From positions 1 through 8,891 of the forward strand of contig QGVD01000105.1 of assembly GCA_003242685.1 (NCBI GenBank): a stretch of DNA of 8,891 nt, written 5' to 3'. How positions within the stretch are numbered: position 1 is the stretch's first letter; each line of letters begins with the position of its first letter. A model generated the notes under the pieces. That model saw nothing but the letters and a program-made list of their open reading frames with translations, was not told the origin of the DNA and did no database searches. Source of the DNA: Pseudomonadota bacterium (GTDB taxonomy: Bacteria > Pseudomonadota > Gammaproteobacteria > Steroidobacterales > Steroidobacteraceae). Position numbers and translations under genes: made by a program. This document shows positions 1 to 8,891 of this stretch, piece by piece.

Positions 1-1236
1 CCGCCCCCCGCCGGGCCGACCGATTCTGAGGAGACACTCGCTCTGCTCGACGAGTGCGTCTCGCCGGCCACCATGGCGATGGCCGGTCCGCGCTTCTTCG
101 GCTTCGGCATCGGCTGCTCGCTTCCGGTGGCGCTCGCGGCGAACTGGCTGGCCGGCGCATGGGATCAGAACGCGGCACTCGCTGCGGCGGTCCCCGGCGT
201 CGCGCGGCTCGAGGAAATCGCGCTGCGGTGGCTCGTCGAGCTGTTCGGGCTGCCGCCGCAGACGGGCGGCGGCTTCGTCACCGGCGCGACTGTCGCGAAC
301 TTCACGGCGCTCGCCGCCGCGCGCAACGGCGTGCTCGCGCGGGCGGGATGGAACGTCGAGGCGGACGGACTGTTCGGTGCGCCACCGATCACGGTGGTGA
401 CGGGCGAGGAGGCGCATCCGACGCTGCTCAAGTCGCTCGGAATGCTGGGACTCGGGCGCTCGCGAGTCGTGCGCGTGCCGACGGACGATCAGGGCAGGAT
501 GCGCGCCGATGCGCTGCCGCCGATTTCGGGGCCGACGATCCTGTGTCTGCAGGCAGGCAACATCAACACGGGAGCGTTCGATCCCTTCGAGGAGATCGTC
601 GACCGGGCACGGGCTGCCGGCGCATGGGTGCACGTGGACGGCGCATTCGGCCTGTGGGCGGCCGCCTCACCCCGGCTCGCCCATCTGACGCGAGGTCTCG
701 AACGCGCAGACTCGTGGGCGACCGATGCGCACAAGTGGCTCAACGTGCCCTACGACTGCGGTATCGCCCTCGTGCGCGATCCGCACACCTTGCGTGCGGC
801 GATGGCGATCACGGCGGAGTACCTGCCCACAGCGGTACCCGAGCGCAATCCCTGTGATTTCACGCCCGAGCTCTCGCGCCGTGCGCGCGGCGTTGAAGTC
901 TGGGCGGCGCTGCGCTCGCTCGGGCGCGCGGGCGTCGCCGGGCTGATCGAGCGCAACTGCCGCCAGGCGCGCCGTTTCGCGCAGGGACTCGCCGCCGCCG
1001 GTTTCGAGATCCTGAACGACGTCGTGCTCAATCAGGTGCTCGTCGCGTTCGGCGACGCCGAGCGCACGCGGCGCGTGATCGCCGCGCTGCAGGAGGAGGG
1101 CACCTGCTGGTGCGGAGGCACCGTATGGCACGGGCGCACCGCCATGCGCATCAGCGTGTGCAGCTGGGCGACGACGGACGACGACGTCGAACGCAGTCTC
1201 GAGGCGATGCTGAGGGTGGCGGCGCGCACGCGCTGA
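1..1236 (+). CDS. PLP-dependent decarboxylase (fold type I, group II-like), 5' end missing
   Basis: The frame is open from base 1, so the gene begins outside the window and 411 residues remain. The ATG at 73 lies inside conserved sequence and is not the real start. Three landmarks of the PLP-dependent decarboxylase family (aromatic amino acid, glutamate and similar decarboxylases) are visible. They are the ring-stacking His in EEAHPTLLKSLG (about residue 139, counted from base 1), the Asp of HVDGAFG (about 213) that contacts the cofactor nitrogen, and the Schiff-base Lys in TDAHKWLNVPYDCG (about 245). Such enzymes are cytoplasmic and usually about 450-490 residues, so perhaps 50-70 residues are missing. 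The preserved N-terminal part, including PATMAMAGPRFFGF, fits this family. The substrate cannot be read from the sequence; an annotation such as 'aspartate aminotransferase family protein' is also common for these proteins. A 127-bp gap separates it from the next gene. Family assignment is confident, substrate is unknown. Confidence 0.88.
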   Translation, partial: PPPAGPTDSEETLALLDECVSPATMAMAGPRFFGFGIGCSLPVALAANWLAGAWDQNAALAAAVPGVARLEEIALRWLVELFGLPPQTGGGFVTGATVANFTALAAARNGVLARAGWNVEADGLFGAPPITVVTGEEAHPTLLKSLGMLGLGRSRVVRVPTDDQGRMRADALPPISGPTILCLQAGNINTGAFDPFEEIVDRARAAGAWVHVDGAFGLWAAASPRLAHLTRGLERADSWATDAHKWLNVPYDCGIALVRDPHTLRAAMAITAEYLPTAVPERNPCDFTPELSRRARGVEVWAALRSLGRAGVAGLIERNCRQARRFAQGLAAAGFEILNDVVLNQVLVAFGDAERTRRVIAALQEEGTCWCGGTVWHGRTAMRISVCSWATTDDDVERSLEAMLRVAARTR

Positions 1237-1325
1237 AAGCGGGCGTCTGGAGGGAGTCGAAACCACCGGACGATCCGGAAATGTGGCAGGGGCGCGGCAG
1301 ACGGCACGGAACGCGCGCCGCGCGG

Positions 1326-1331
1326 TACGAT
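1326..1331 (+). promoter_or_regulatory. weak candidate -10 element upstream of the M48 protease
   Basis: TACGAT matches four of six bases of the sigma-70 -10 consensus and lies 33 bases before the preferred GTG start at 1364. No convincing -35 hexamer is visible about 17 bases upstream, so this is only a suggestion. If real, it would rule out the longer in-frame start at 1283, because that codon would precede the transcription start. Confidence 0.2.
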
Positions 1332-1351
1332 TGTTGCTGTCCAGGTTCAGC

Positions 1352-1356
1352 GGGAG
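1352..1356 (+). promoter_or_regulatory. ribosome binding site deciding the M48 protease start
   Basis: GGGAG sits 7 bases before the GTG at 1364. It places initiation directly in front of a lipoprotein signal peptide and argues against the upstream in-frame ATG at 1283, which would bury the signal behind 27 extra residues. Confidence 0.6.
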
Positions 1357-1363
1357 TGCGAAC

Positions 1364-2176
1364 GTGTTCCGCAGATCACTGATCCTCTTCCTCGCCGTGA
1401 CCGGCGTGTTCGTCGGCGGCTGCCAGACGGTGCAGACCACCACGCCCGGCGCCGTCGGAATCCAGCGCAAGCAGCGCATGCTGGTGTCGGAACAGGAAGT
1501 GGAAGCCGCGGCGGCACAGGCCTACGCGCAGGAGGTCCAGAAGGCGCGCGCGAAGGGCACTCTCAACAAGGATCCCGAGCTCACCGCGCGCGTGCGCAAC
1601 GTCGCGCAGCGGCTCATTCCGCACACGGCCGTCTTCCGTCAGGACGCGCCGGGCTGGAACTGGGAGATCAACACGCTGCAGACCGACGACCTCAACGCCT
1701 ACGCGATGCCGGGCGGCAAGATCATGGTCTACAGCGGACTCGTCGAGCGCCTCAAGCTCACCGATGCCGAGCTCGCGGCCGTGATCGGCCACGAGATCGC
1801 TCACGCGCTGCGTGAGCACAGCCGCGAGCGCATCTCCCGCCAGTACGCGCAGCAGATCGCGCTCGCCGGCGCTGCGGTGCTCGCCGGCGTGCAGGGCAGC
1901 GCGCTCGATCTGGCGAACATGGTCGCGACCGTGACGTTCCAGCTCCCGCACGGCCGGGAGCAGGAAACCGAGGCCGACATCATCGGGCTCGAGCTCATGG
2001 CGCGCGCGGGCTACGACCCCAATGCAGCGGTCAGCGTCTGGAAGAAGATGCTGGCCGAGAACCAGAGCGGCCCGCCGGAGTTCCTGAGCACGCACCCGTC
2101 GCCGTCCACTCGCATCAGCGAGCTGCAGGCGCTCGTGCCGAAGGTCATGCCGCTCTACGAGGCCGCGCGCTCCTGA
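1364..2176 (+). CDS. M48 family zinc metalloprotease, predicted outer-membrane lipoprotein (LoiP/BepA-like)
   Basis: I start this 270-residue protein at GTG 1364. That gives a compact lipoprotein signal: basic VFRRS, a hydrophobic run, then a VGGC lipobox with Cys20 followed by Gln. A Gln at +2 predicts sorting to the outer membrane, facing the periplasm. The catalytic motif is HEIAH (His143, Glu144, His147). The third zinc ligand should be a Glu in the EQETEAD stretch (residues 199-205), and a His in LSTHPSPSTRI near the C terminus fits the family pattern. There is no multi-spanning membrane domain as in HtpX, and no clear TPR tail as in full-length BepA. The size and lipobox are closest to LoiP (YggG). 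Members degrade misfolded or stalled outer-membrane proteins. The next gene starts 43 bp downstream on the same strand, so cotranscription is possible, but no functional link is evident. Family is secure; the specific orthologue is inference. Confidence 0.9.
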   Translation: MFRRSLILFLAVTGVFVGGCQTVQTTTPGAVGIQRKQRMLVSEQEVEAAAAQAYAQEVQKARAKGTLNKDPELTARVRNVAQRLIPHTAVFRQDAPGWNWEINTLQTDDLNAYAMPGGKIMVYSGLVERLKLTDAELAAVIGHEIAHALREHSRERISRQYAQQIALAGAAVLAGVQGSALDLANMVATVTFQLPHGREQETEADIIGLELMARAGYDPNAAVSVWKKMLAENQSGPPEFLSTHPSPSTRISELQALVPKVMPLYEAARS

Positions 2177-2219
2177 AGCGGGTAGCGGGGGCGGCACGGA
2201 GGCTGCAGACTCGGAACGC

Positions 2220-3528
2220 ATGGATCGGCAGAACGACAAGCGGGCGCCGCCCAGGGTGGTCGTCGTGGGCTGCGGCTTCGGCGGACTGTTCGCCGTGCGC
2301 GCGCTCAAGCGCTCTCCCGTCGACGTGCTCGTGATCGACCGGAACAACTACCATCTGTTCCAGCCGCTCCTGTATCAGGTCGCCTCGGCCGCGCTGACTC
2401 CCGCGGACATCGCGCAGCCGATCCGGCGGATCCTCCGCAATCAGCGCAACGCCAACGTGATGCTCGGTGAGGTGAAGCGCGTCGCGCTCGACGAGCGTCG
2501 GGTGTACGTCGATACCTCGCCCGTCGCCTACGACTATCTGATCCTCGCGCCGGGCGCGGTCGACAACTACTTCGGCCACGAGGAGTGGCGCGAGTACGCG
2601 CCGGGCATGAAGGAGATCGAGGAGGCGATCCAGATCCGCTCGCGGCTGCTGCTGTCGTTCGAGGCCGCGGAGATCGAGGCGGATCCCGAGGAGCGCGCCG
2701 CGCACCTGACGTTCGTCATCGTCGGCGGCGGGCCTACCGGTGTCGAGCTCGCCGGAGCCATCAAGGAGCTCGCCGTCGACGTGATCGCGCAGGACTTCCG
2801 CTTCACCGACATGCGCAAGGCGCGCGTCGTGCTCATCGAGGCGAGCGACCGGCTGCTGCCGGCCTTCCATCCGGAGAGCTCGCGCCGCGCGCTCGAGCAG
2901 CTTCGCGAGCTCGGCGTGGAGGTGCGTCTCGGTCAGCCCGTGACACGGGTGCTGCCGGACGGCGTCGAGGTCGGCGGCGAGCGGCTGCGCAGCCGCAACG
3001 TCATCTGGGCGGCCGGCGTGCGCGCATCGCCGCTGCTCGACACGCTCGGCATCGAGCTCTCGAAGGGCGGACGAGCGAAAGTGGAGCGCGACTGCTCGCT
3101 GCCCGGCCATCCGGAAGTCTTCGTCATCGGCGACGCGGCGCAATTCGTCGATCCGGAAACCGGCCGCGAGGTGCCAGGCGTGTCTCAGGGCGCCATCCAG
3201 ATGGGCCGTTACGTGGCGCGCGTCATCACCGAGGAAGTGCAGGGCCGGAAGGGACTTCGCGAGCGCGGTTTCCATTACGTCGACTGGGGATCGATGGCGA
3301 CGGTCGGGAAGTCGCGCGCGGTCGTCGAGATCGGGCGAATGCGCTTCGGCGGGCTGCTGGCATGGCTCGCCTGGATGGTGCTGCACATCACGGTGCTGAT
3401 CGGCTTCCGCAACCGGCTCGGGGTGATCGGAGAGTGGGTGTACAACTATGTGTTCTTCCGCCGCGGCTCGCAGCTCATCACGGGCCTGAGTCCCGCCCAC
3501 CCCAAAGAGCTCGTCACGGCTTCTGCAC

Positions 3529-3554
<26 letters not shown>
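2220..3554 (+). CDS. ndh: type II NADH:quinone oxidoreductase (NDH-2)
   Basis: This 444-residue flavoprotein would oxidise NADH and pass electrons to membrane quinone without pumping protons. Two Rossmann folds are visible. The FAD-binding one has GCGFGG at residues 17-22 and an acidic end at Asp40. The NADH-binding one has GGGPTG at 169-174, with Glu207 ending its second strand, which favours NADH over NADPH. The second FAD motif, VIGDAA, ends around residue 307. SQGAIQ at 322-327 matches the AQxAxQ quinone-site motif of NDH-2 except for Ser in first place. A hydrophobic, Trp-rich stretch at about 377-397 is a likely membrane-anchoring segment. Length is normal for the longer bacterial NDH-2 type. 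The ATG is well placed before the first Rossmann strand. The best Shine-Dalgarno, GGAGG at 2198-2202, is 17 bases away, which is unusually far, but no better in-frame start is seen. Its last 26 bp overlap the next gene. Confidence 0.92.
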
Positions 3555-5386
<1,832 letters not shown>

Positions 5387-5415
<29 letters not shown>

Positions 5416-6346
5416 TCTTCGGCGTCGACTCGAGGCCCACCGCGCGCCGGATGGTCTCGGCGCCGTGCTCGAGCAGGAAGCGCCGGAACTCGGCCGCGAT
5501 GGGCGAGAGGTGCTTCGCGCGCAGGTGAATGACGAACCAGTCGCGCACGACCGGCGTCCCGACCACGTCGAGCACCACGAGCCTTCCCGACTGCAGCTCG
5601 AGTCCCACGGTGTGCAGCGAGATGAAGCTGAGGCCCATTCCCGCCATCACGCCCTGCTTGATCGTCTCGTTGCTGCTGAACTCCAGCGTCGCACGCAGGG
5701 GGACGCCCTGCTCACGGAAGAAGTGTTCCGTGGACGCGCGCGTCCCGGAGCCTTCCTCACGGATGAGGAAGCTCTCTCCGGCGAGCTGCTCGAGTCGCAG
5801 ACGGCGTCTGCGCGCGAGCGGATGGTCGGGCGGCGCGATGAACACGAACGGATGGCGCGCGAAGCTTTCGGCGATCGTGTCGAGCTCGCGCGGCGGACGG
5901 CCCATGATCACGAGGTCCGTCTCGTTCGTCGCGAGCTGACGGATGATCTCCTGCCGGTTGCCGACGGAGAACTTCACCGAGACTTCCGGATACGCGGGCG
6001 TGAACGCGCGCAGCAGAGAGGGCGTGAAGTACTTCGCGGTGCTCACCGCGGCGAGCTTGAGCGTTCCGCGCCGCAGGCCGCGCATCGCCGCGAACGTCTC
6101 TCCCGCGTTGCGCATGAGCTCGAGCGCCTCGTCGGCGTAGCGCAGCAGCTCCTCGCCGGCCGCCGTGAGGTGGATGCGGCGTCCGATGTGCTCGAAGAGC
6201 GGCAGGCCGACCTCGCTCTCGAGGAGCTTGATCTGCTGCGAGATGGCGGGCTGGGTGAGGTGCAGCTCACGCGCGGCGCGCGTGAACGACAGCTGCCGGG
6301 CAACGCACGCGAAGATGCGGAGCTGCCTGAGCGTCACGTTGCGCAT
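5387..6346 (-). CDS. cbbR: LysR-type transcriptional regulator of the Calvin cycle operon, CbbR
   Basis: From the ATG at 6346 the protein has 319 residues, the usual CbbR length. Residues about 6-64 form the LysR winged helix-turn-helix, including SFTRAARELHLTQPAISQQI. The C-terminal effector domain carries features typical of CbbR: VSTAKYFTPSLL at about 101-112, and SSNETIKQGVMAGMG at about 224-238. I chose 6346 rather than the in-frame ATG at 6472 because GGGAGG lies 4 bases upstream and the HTH then starts at the normal distance. The longer form would also read through the divergent promoter region. CbbR proteins bind T-N11-A type sites and activate cbb genes in response to metabolites such as RuBP, phosphoenolpyruvate or NADPH, depending on species. 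Divergent orientation next to cbbL makes that operon the obvious target, and autoregulation is likely. Its 3' end overlaps the convergent ABC exporter gene by 29 bp. Confidence 0.93.
5397..5448. repeat. 9-bp perfect inverted repeat at the convergent gene ends
   Basis: GGCGCGCGG at 5397-5405 is exactly matched by its reverse complement at 5440-5448, with a 34-base loop. The repeat lies across the region where the exporter and cbbR end tail to tail. There is no T-tract on either side, and GCGCGC runs are common in DNA this GC-rich, so a terminator role is unproven. Confidence 0.3.
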
Positions 6347-6350
6347 GGTG

Positions 6351-6356
6351 CCTCCC
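6351..6356 (-). promoter_or_regulatory. ribosome binding site of cbbR
   Basis: On the minus strand GGGAGG lies 4 bases before the ATG at 6346. It is the reason for preferring this start over the in-frame ATG at 6472, which has no comparable site. Confidence 0.7.
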
Positions 6357-6368
6357 TGCGCGGCTCGT

Positions 6369-6383
6369 ATAAGAGCCTCTAAT
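6369..6383. promoter_or_regulatory. candidate CbbR operator (imperfect palindrome)
   Basis: The 15-base element has the arms ATAAGAG and CTCTAAT around a central C, and six of seven arm positions are complementary. Its core TAAGAGCCTCTAA fits both the general LysR pattern T-N11-A and the published CbbR pattern TNA-N7-TNA exactly. It lies 23 bases upstream of the cbbR start and 94 bases upstream of the cbbL start. That suits a high-affinity site that represses cbbR and nucleates activation of cbbLSX. Binding is inferred. Confidence 0.6.
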
Positions 6384-6462
6384 CGATGCGAGAACAATAT
6401 CCGATTGGACCTAATAAGTCGCCCCGTCTCAGGATGTTCCCGCAAAGGCGGCAGAACCGTCC

Positions 6463-6469
6463 GAGGAGG
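6463..6469 (+). promoter_or_regulatory. strong ribosome binding site of cbbL
   Basis: GAGGAGG lies 8 bases before the ATG at 6478. It is the strongest Shine-Dalgarno in the window, in keeping with the very high expression RuBisCO needs. Confidence 0.8.
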
Positions 6470-6477
6470 CAAGAGGC

Positions 6478-7944
6478 ATGCAAGGGCAGAGCGAGCGCAA
6501 GGAGCGCAGGACGGGAGCGGAGCGCTACAGGGCAGGCGTGCTCAAGTACGCCCAGATGGGCTACTGGGCACCGGATTACGTGCCCGCCGACACGGACGTG
6601 CTGGCGCTCTTCAGGATCACGCCGCAGGAAGGCGTGGAGCCGGAAGAGGCGGCGGCAGCGGTGGCGGGAGAGTCTTCGACCGCGACCTGGACGGTCGTGT
6701 GGACGGACCGGCTCACGGCCTGTGAGCGCTACCGCGCGAAGGCGTACAGGGTCGAGCCCGTGCCGGGCTCGCCGGGTCAGTACTTCGCGTACATCGCCTA
6801 CGACCTCGATCTCTTCGAGCCCGGGTCGATCGCCAATCTCTCCGCCTCGATCATCGGCAACGTCTTCGGCTTCAAGCCGCTCAAGGCACTGCGGCTCGAG
6901 GACATGCGGTTGCCGGCAGCGTACGTGAAGACGTTCCCGGGTCCGCCGACCGGCATCGTCGTGGAGCGCGAGCGGCTCGACAAGTTCGGCAGGCCGCTCC
7001 TCGGCGCGACCGTGAAGCCGAAGCTGGGACTCTCGGGCAGGAGCTACGGACGCGTCGTCTACGAGGCGCTCAGGGGCGGCCTCGACTTCACCAAGGACGA
7101 CGAGAACATCAACTCGCAGCCCTTCATGCACTGGCGCGACCGCTTCCTCTTCTGCATGGAGGCGGTGAACCGCGCCGAGGCCGCCACCGGCGAGGTCAAG
7201 GGTCACTACCTCAACGTGACCGCGGCGACGATGGAGGAGATGTACGAGCGCGCCGAGTTCGCGAAGGAGCTCGGATCCGTCATCGTCATGATCGACCTCG
7301 TGATCGGTTTCACGGCGATCCAGTCGATGTCGAAATGGGCGCGCAGGAACGACATGCTGCTGCACCTGCATCGTGCGGGTCACTCGACGTACACGCGCCA
7401 GAAGAATCACGGCATCTCGTTCCGCGTGATCTCGAAGTGGATGCGGCTCGCCGGCGTCGACCATCTGCACGCGGGCACGGTGGTCGGCAAGCTCGAGGGC
7501 GATCCCAACACGGTGCAGGGCTTCTATAACGTGCTGCGCGAGCCGCACAACCCGCCCGATCTGCAGCGCGGGATCTTCTTCGAGCAGGACTGGGCAGGCC
7601 TCGCCGGCGTGATGCCCGTGGCCTCGGGCGGCATCCACGCGGGACAGATGCATCAGCTCCTGCACTACCTCGGCGAGGACACCGTGCTGCAGTTCGGCGG
7701 CGGAACCATCGGGCACCCGATGGGCATCGCGGCCGGCGCCACGGCGAACCGCGTCGCGCTCGAAGCGATGGTGCTGGCGCGCAACGAGGGACGCGACATC
7801 TGGCACGAGGGACCCGAAATCCTCGCGGATGCGGCTCGCACCTGCGCACCGCTCCGCGCGGCGCTCGATACCTGGGGCGAAGTCACGTTCGACTACACGA
7901 GCACCGACACACCCGACTTCGTGCCGACTCCGACCGTGGCGTGA
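6478..7944 (+). CDS. cbbL: ribulose-1,5-bisphosphate carboxylase/oxygenase large subunit, form IC (red type)
   Basis: This is a full-length 488-residue large subunit that carboxylates RuBP to two 3-phosphoglycerates. The key residues are all present. Carbamylated Lys206 with Asp208 and Glu209 sits in GLDFTKDDE. Catalytic Lys180 is in TVKPKLGLS, His298 is in HLHRAGH, and loop-6 Lys338 is in GTVVGKLEG. The N-domain contributes Glu65 in AGESSTATW and Asn128 in GNVFGF. RuBisCO-like proteins lack several of these, so a true carboxylase is expected. The long N terminus, MGYWAPDYVPADTDVLALFR, the HRAGHSTYTRQKNHG stretch and the downstream cbbX place it in red-type form IC rather than green-type IA/IB. 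A consensus ribosome site and the divergent cbbR support high, regulated expression. No carboxysome genes are visible, consistent with a free cytoplasmic enzyme. Confidence 0.98.
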   Translation: MQGQSERKERRTGAERYRAGVLKYAQMGYWAPDYVPADTDVLALFRITPQEGVEPEEAAAAVAGESSTATWTVVWTDRLTACERYRAKAYRVEPVPGSPGQYFAYIAYDLDLFEPGSIANLSASIIGNVFGFKPLKALRLEDMRLPAAYVKTFPGPPTGIVVERERLDKFGRPLLGATVKPKLGLSGRSYGRVVYEALRGGLDFTKDDENINSQPFMHWRDRFLFCMEAVNRAEAATGEVKGHYLNVTAATMEEMYERAEFAKELGSVIVMIDLVIGFTAIQSMSKWARRNDMLLHLHRAGHSTYTRQKNHGISFRVISKWMRLAGVDHLHAGTVVGKLEGDPNTVQGFYNVLREPHNPPDLQRGIFFEQDWAGLAGVMPVASGGIHAGQMHQLLHYLGEDTVLQFGGGTIGHPMGIAAGATANRVALEAMVLARNEGRDIWHEGPEILADAARTCAPLRAALDTWGEVTFDYTSTDTPDFVPTPTVA

Positions 7945-7950
7945 ACGCGA

Positions 7951-7955
7951 AAGGA
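7951..7955 (+). promoter_or_regulatory. ribosome binding site of cbbS
   Basis: AAGGA lies 6 bases before the ATG at 7962. It favours that start over the in-frame GTG at 7941, which overlaps the cbbL stop and would add seven atypical residues before the conserved MRLTQGTFSFLP. Confidence 0.65.
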
Positions 7956-7961
7956 CACGAC

Positions 7962-8417
7962 ATGCGACTCACACAGGGGACGTTCTCCTTCCTGCCGGAC
8001 CTCACGGACGAGCAGATCCGTGCGCAGCTCGAGTACTGCCTGCAGAAGGGATGGGCCGTCTCGATCGAGTACACCGACGATCCGCACCCGCGCAACACCT
8101 ACTGGGAGATGTACGGCAACCCGCTCTTCGACCTGCACGACCCTGCAGGGATCATGAAGGAGATCGAGAGCTGCCGGCGGACGTTTCCGAATCACTACGT
8201 CAGGGTGAACGCGTTCGACGCGACGCGCGGATGGGAGTCGCTGCGGCTCTCGTTCATCGTGAACCGTCCGCCGCACGAGCCCGGCTTCGCTCTCACGCGT
8301 CAGGAGGGTCCCGGCAGGCAGCAGCGCTATGCGATGCGCGCCTATGCGACGGACCGGCCCGAAGGCGAGCGTTATACGGTGGTTGAGCCGCGCACGCGGC
8401 GCGGGACGACGCAATGA
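7962..8417 (+). CDS. cbbS: ribulose-1,5-bisphosphate carboxylase/oxygenase small subunit, form IC
   Basis: The 151-residue protein begins with the family N terminus MRLTQGTFSFLPDLTDEQI and contains the small-subunit core WAVSIEYTDDPHPRNTYWEMYG (about 31-52). The long tail after about residue 108 (GFALTRQEGPG to the end) corresponds to the C-terminal beta-hairpin extension of red-type small subunits. That extension lines the central solvent channel and helps assemble L8S8. Green-type small subunits lack it, so it supports the form IC call. The tail ends a little longer than usual in a basic, low-complexity RTRRGTTQ. The gene starts 17 bp after the cbbL stop. Its own stop overlaps the cbbX start as ATGA, so it is the middle gene of a coupled operon. 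An in-frame GTG at 7941 is a less likely start. Confidence 0.96.
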   Translation: MRLTQGTFSFLPDLTDEQIRAQLEYCLQKGWAVSIEYTDDPHPRNTYWEMYGNPLFDLHDPAGIMKEIESCRRTFPNHYVRVNAFDATRGWESLRLSFIVNRPPHEPGFALTRQEGPGRQQRYAMRAYATDRPEGERYTVVEPRTRRGTTQ

Positions 8418-8890
8418 CCGCGGCGACGAACGGGGCACAGGAAACGCGCGCGTCCGAGCAGGGCTGCGACCTGCAGGAGGCGCTCCGCACCTCGCAGGTC
8501 GCGGAGGTGCTGGATGCGCTCGATCGCGAGCTCATCGGGCTCGCGCCCGTCAAGAGCCGCATCCGCGACATCGCGGCGCTGCTGCTGGTCGACCGGATAC
8601 GCCGCGGGATGGGACTCAACGCCTCACCGCCCTCGCTCCACATGTCCTTCACGGGCAATCCCGGCACCGGCAAGACGACCGTGGCGATGCGGATGGCGCA
8701 GATCCTTCACCGCCTGGGCTACGTGCGCAAGGGACATCTCGTCGCCGTGACGCGCGACGATCTCGTGGGCCAGTACATCGGGCACACCGCGCCGAAGACG
8801 CGCGAGGGGCTCAAGCGCCCCATGGGCGGCGGGCTTTTAATACACCAGGCCTACTATCTCTCCCCCCCAGAAAACGAGTTCTCTTTATAA
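8414..8890 (+). CDS. cbbX: red-type RuBisCO activase CbbX (AAA+), 3' part missing and corrupted
   Basis: The first ~132 codons match CbbX, a hexameric AAA+ ATPase. It pulls on the large-subunit C terminus to release inhibitory sugar phosphates from red-type RuBisCO. Visible are the helical N terminus, LIGLAPVKSRIRDIA, Walker A GNPGTGKT at 81-88, and the pore-loop region VGQYIGHTAPKT with Tyr121. The start overlaps the cbbS stop (ATGA), indicating translational coupling; no good Shine-Dalgarno precedes it. CbbX is normally about 300 residues. Here the reading ends at 158 codons, at a TAA one base from the window edge. Where the family has a Walker B like LFIDEAYYL, this copy reads LLIHQAYYL (His144, Gln145), losing both acidic residues. 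It then continues with odd codons and a C7 run. I take this as a partial gene with damaged terminal sequence, not a genuine short protein. Confidence 0.88.
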   Translation: MTAATNGAQETRASEQGCDLQEALRTSQVAEVLDALDRELIGLAPVKSRIRDIAALLLVDRIRRGMGLNASPPSLHMSFTGNPGTGKTTVAMRMAQILHRLGYVRKGHLVAVTRDDLVGQYIGHTAPKTREGLKRPMGGGLLIHQAYYLSPPENEFSL

Positions 8891-8891
8891 C
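8810..8891. other. suspect low-quality sequence at the right edge
   Basis: From about 8810 the cbbX reading departs from family consensus in single-base steps: a Gly where Val is usual (GGG at 8810), Pro for Ala at 8819, Gly for Val at 8831, then HQ for DE at 8843-8848. After 8860 almost every codon is wrong, including CCCCCCC at 8862-8868 and a TTCTCTTTATAAC-like end that is AT-rich and ends in a stop. The window's composition elsewhere is strongly GC-rich. Rising error density toward an end is typical of read-end decay. Confidence 0.7.

Larger units (their letters stand above)
6347..6477. promoter_or_regulatory. divergent cbbR-cbbL control region
   Basis: This 131-bp gap separates two divergent genes. 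Its middle (about 6368-6420) is clearly richer in A and T than the coding sequence around it, as expected for promoters and LysR-family binding sites. It holds a strong dyad at 6369-6383 and a second T-N11-A match at 6405-6417 (starting TTGG, ending ATAA). Clear sigma-70 hexamers are not evident for either direction. The best for cbbR is a weak pair on the minus strand, TTGTTC at 6397-6392 and a TTATAC-like element at 6372-6367, with a long 19-base spacer. The rest, 6421-6462, is ordinary GC-rich leader. Confidence 0.75.

Noticed and set aside
1266..1278. Small hairpin CCGGA-CGA-TCCGG after the decarboxylase gene
   Set aside because: A 5-bp stem with no following T-tract is too short to call a terminator in this GC-rich background.
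1283..1363. Upstream in-frame start for the M48 protease (ATG 1283)
   Set aside because: It would put 27 Arg/Ala-rich residues before a well-formed lipoprotein signal. GTG 1364 has GGGAG 7 bases upstream and gives a normal lipobox position.
5465..6382. 305-codon plus-strand frame opposite cbbR
   Set aside because: Its product is Glu/Arg-rich with no domain, whereas the minus strand encodes a complete LysR regulator with HTH and CbbR effector-domain motifs.
6379..7806. 475-codon open frame on the minus strand opposite cbbL
   Set aside because: It lies antisense to an unmistakable RuBisCO large subunit and has the biased composition of a shadow frame. It would also read through the cbb control region.

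Overview
The window is GC-rich bacterial DNA with tightly packed genes. It most resembles a proteobacterial chromosome, possibly from an environmental clone or contig. Four things point that way: an outer-membrane-type M48 lipoprotein protease, a type II NADH dehydrogenase, a LysR-family CbbR, and a red-type (form IC) RuBisCO operon in the order cbbL-cbbS-cbbX. I cannot name a genus.

Layout. Positions 1-1236 hold the 3' part of a PLP-dependent decarboxylase that enters from the left edge. Next come an M48 zinc metalloprotease lipoprotein (1364-2176), a type II NADH dehydrogenase (2220-3554) and an ABC exporter with fused membrane and ATPase domains (3529-5415), all on the plus strand. The exporter overlaps the dehydrogenase by 26 bp. 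On the minus strand, cbbR (5387-6346) converges on the exporter, and their 3' ends overlap by 29 bp. A 131-bp AT-richer intergenic region (6347-6477) separates cbbR from the divergent cbbL (6478-7944), cbbS (7962-8417) and cbbX (8414 to the right edge). It contains a good candidate CbbR operator.

How the genes work together. CbbL and CbbS form the L8S8 carbon-fixing enzyme. CbbX is the AAA+ activase that strips inhibitory sugar phosphates from red-type RuBisCO. CbbR, transcribed divergently, is the expected activator of the operon. The four genes to the left have no clear mechanistic link to CO2 fixation. The type II NADH dehydrogenase is a plausible but unproven redox partner.

I see no undescribed system here. 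The cbb cluster is a known arrangement. The most notable oddity is the last ~80 bases. There cbbX loses its Walker B acidic pair and runs into a stop, in a stretch that looks like degraded sequence at a read or contig end rather than biology. I found no tRNA, rRNA, CRISPR array, insertion sequence or integrase, and no gene-free stretch longer than about 130 bp.
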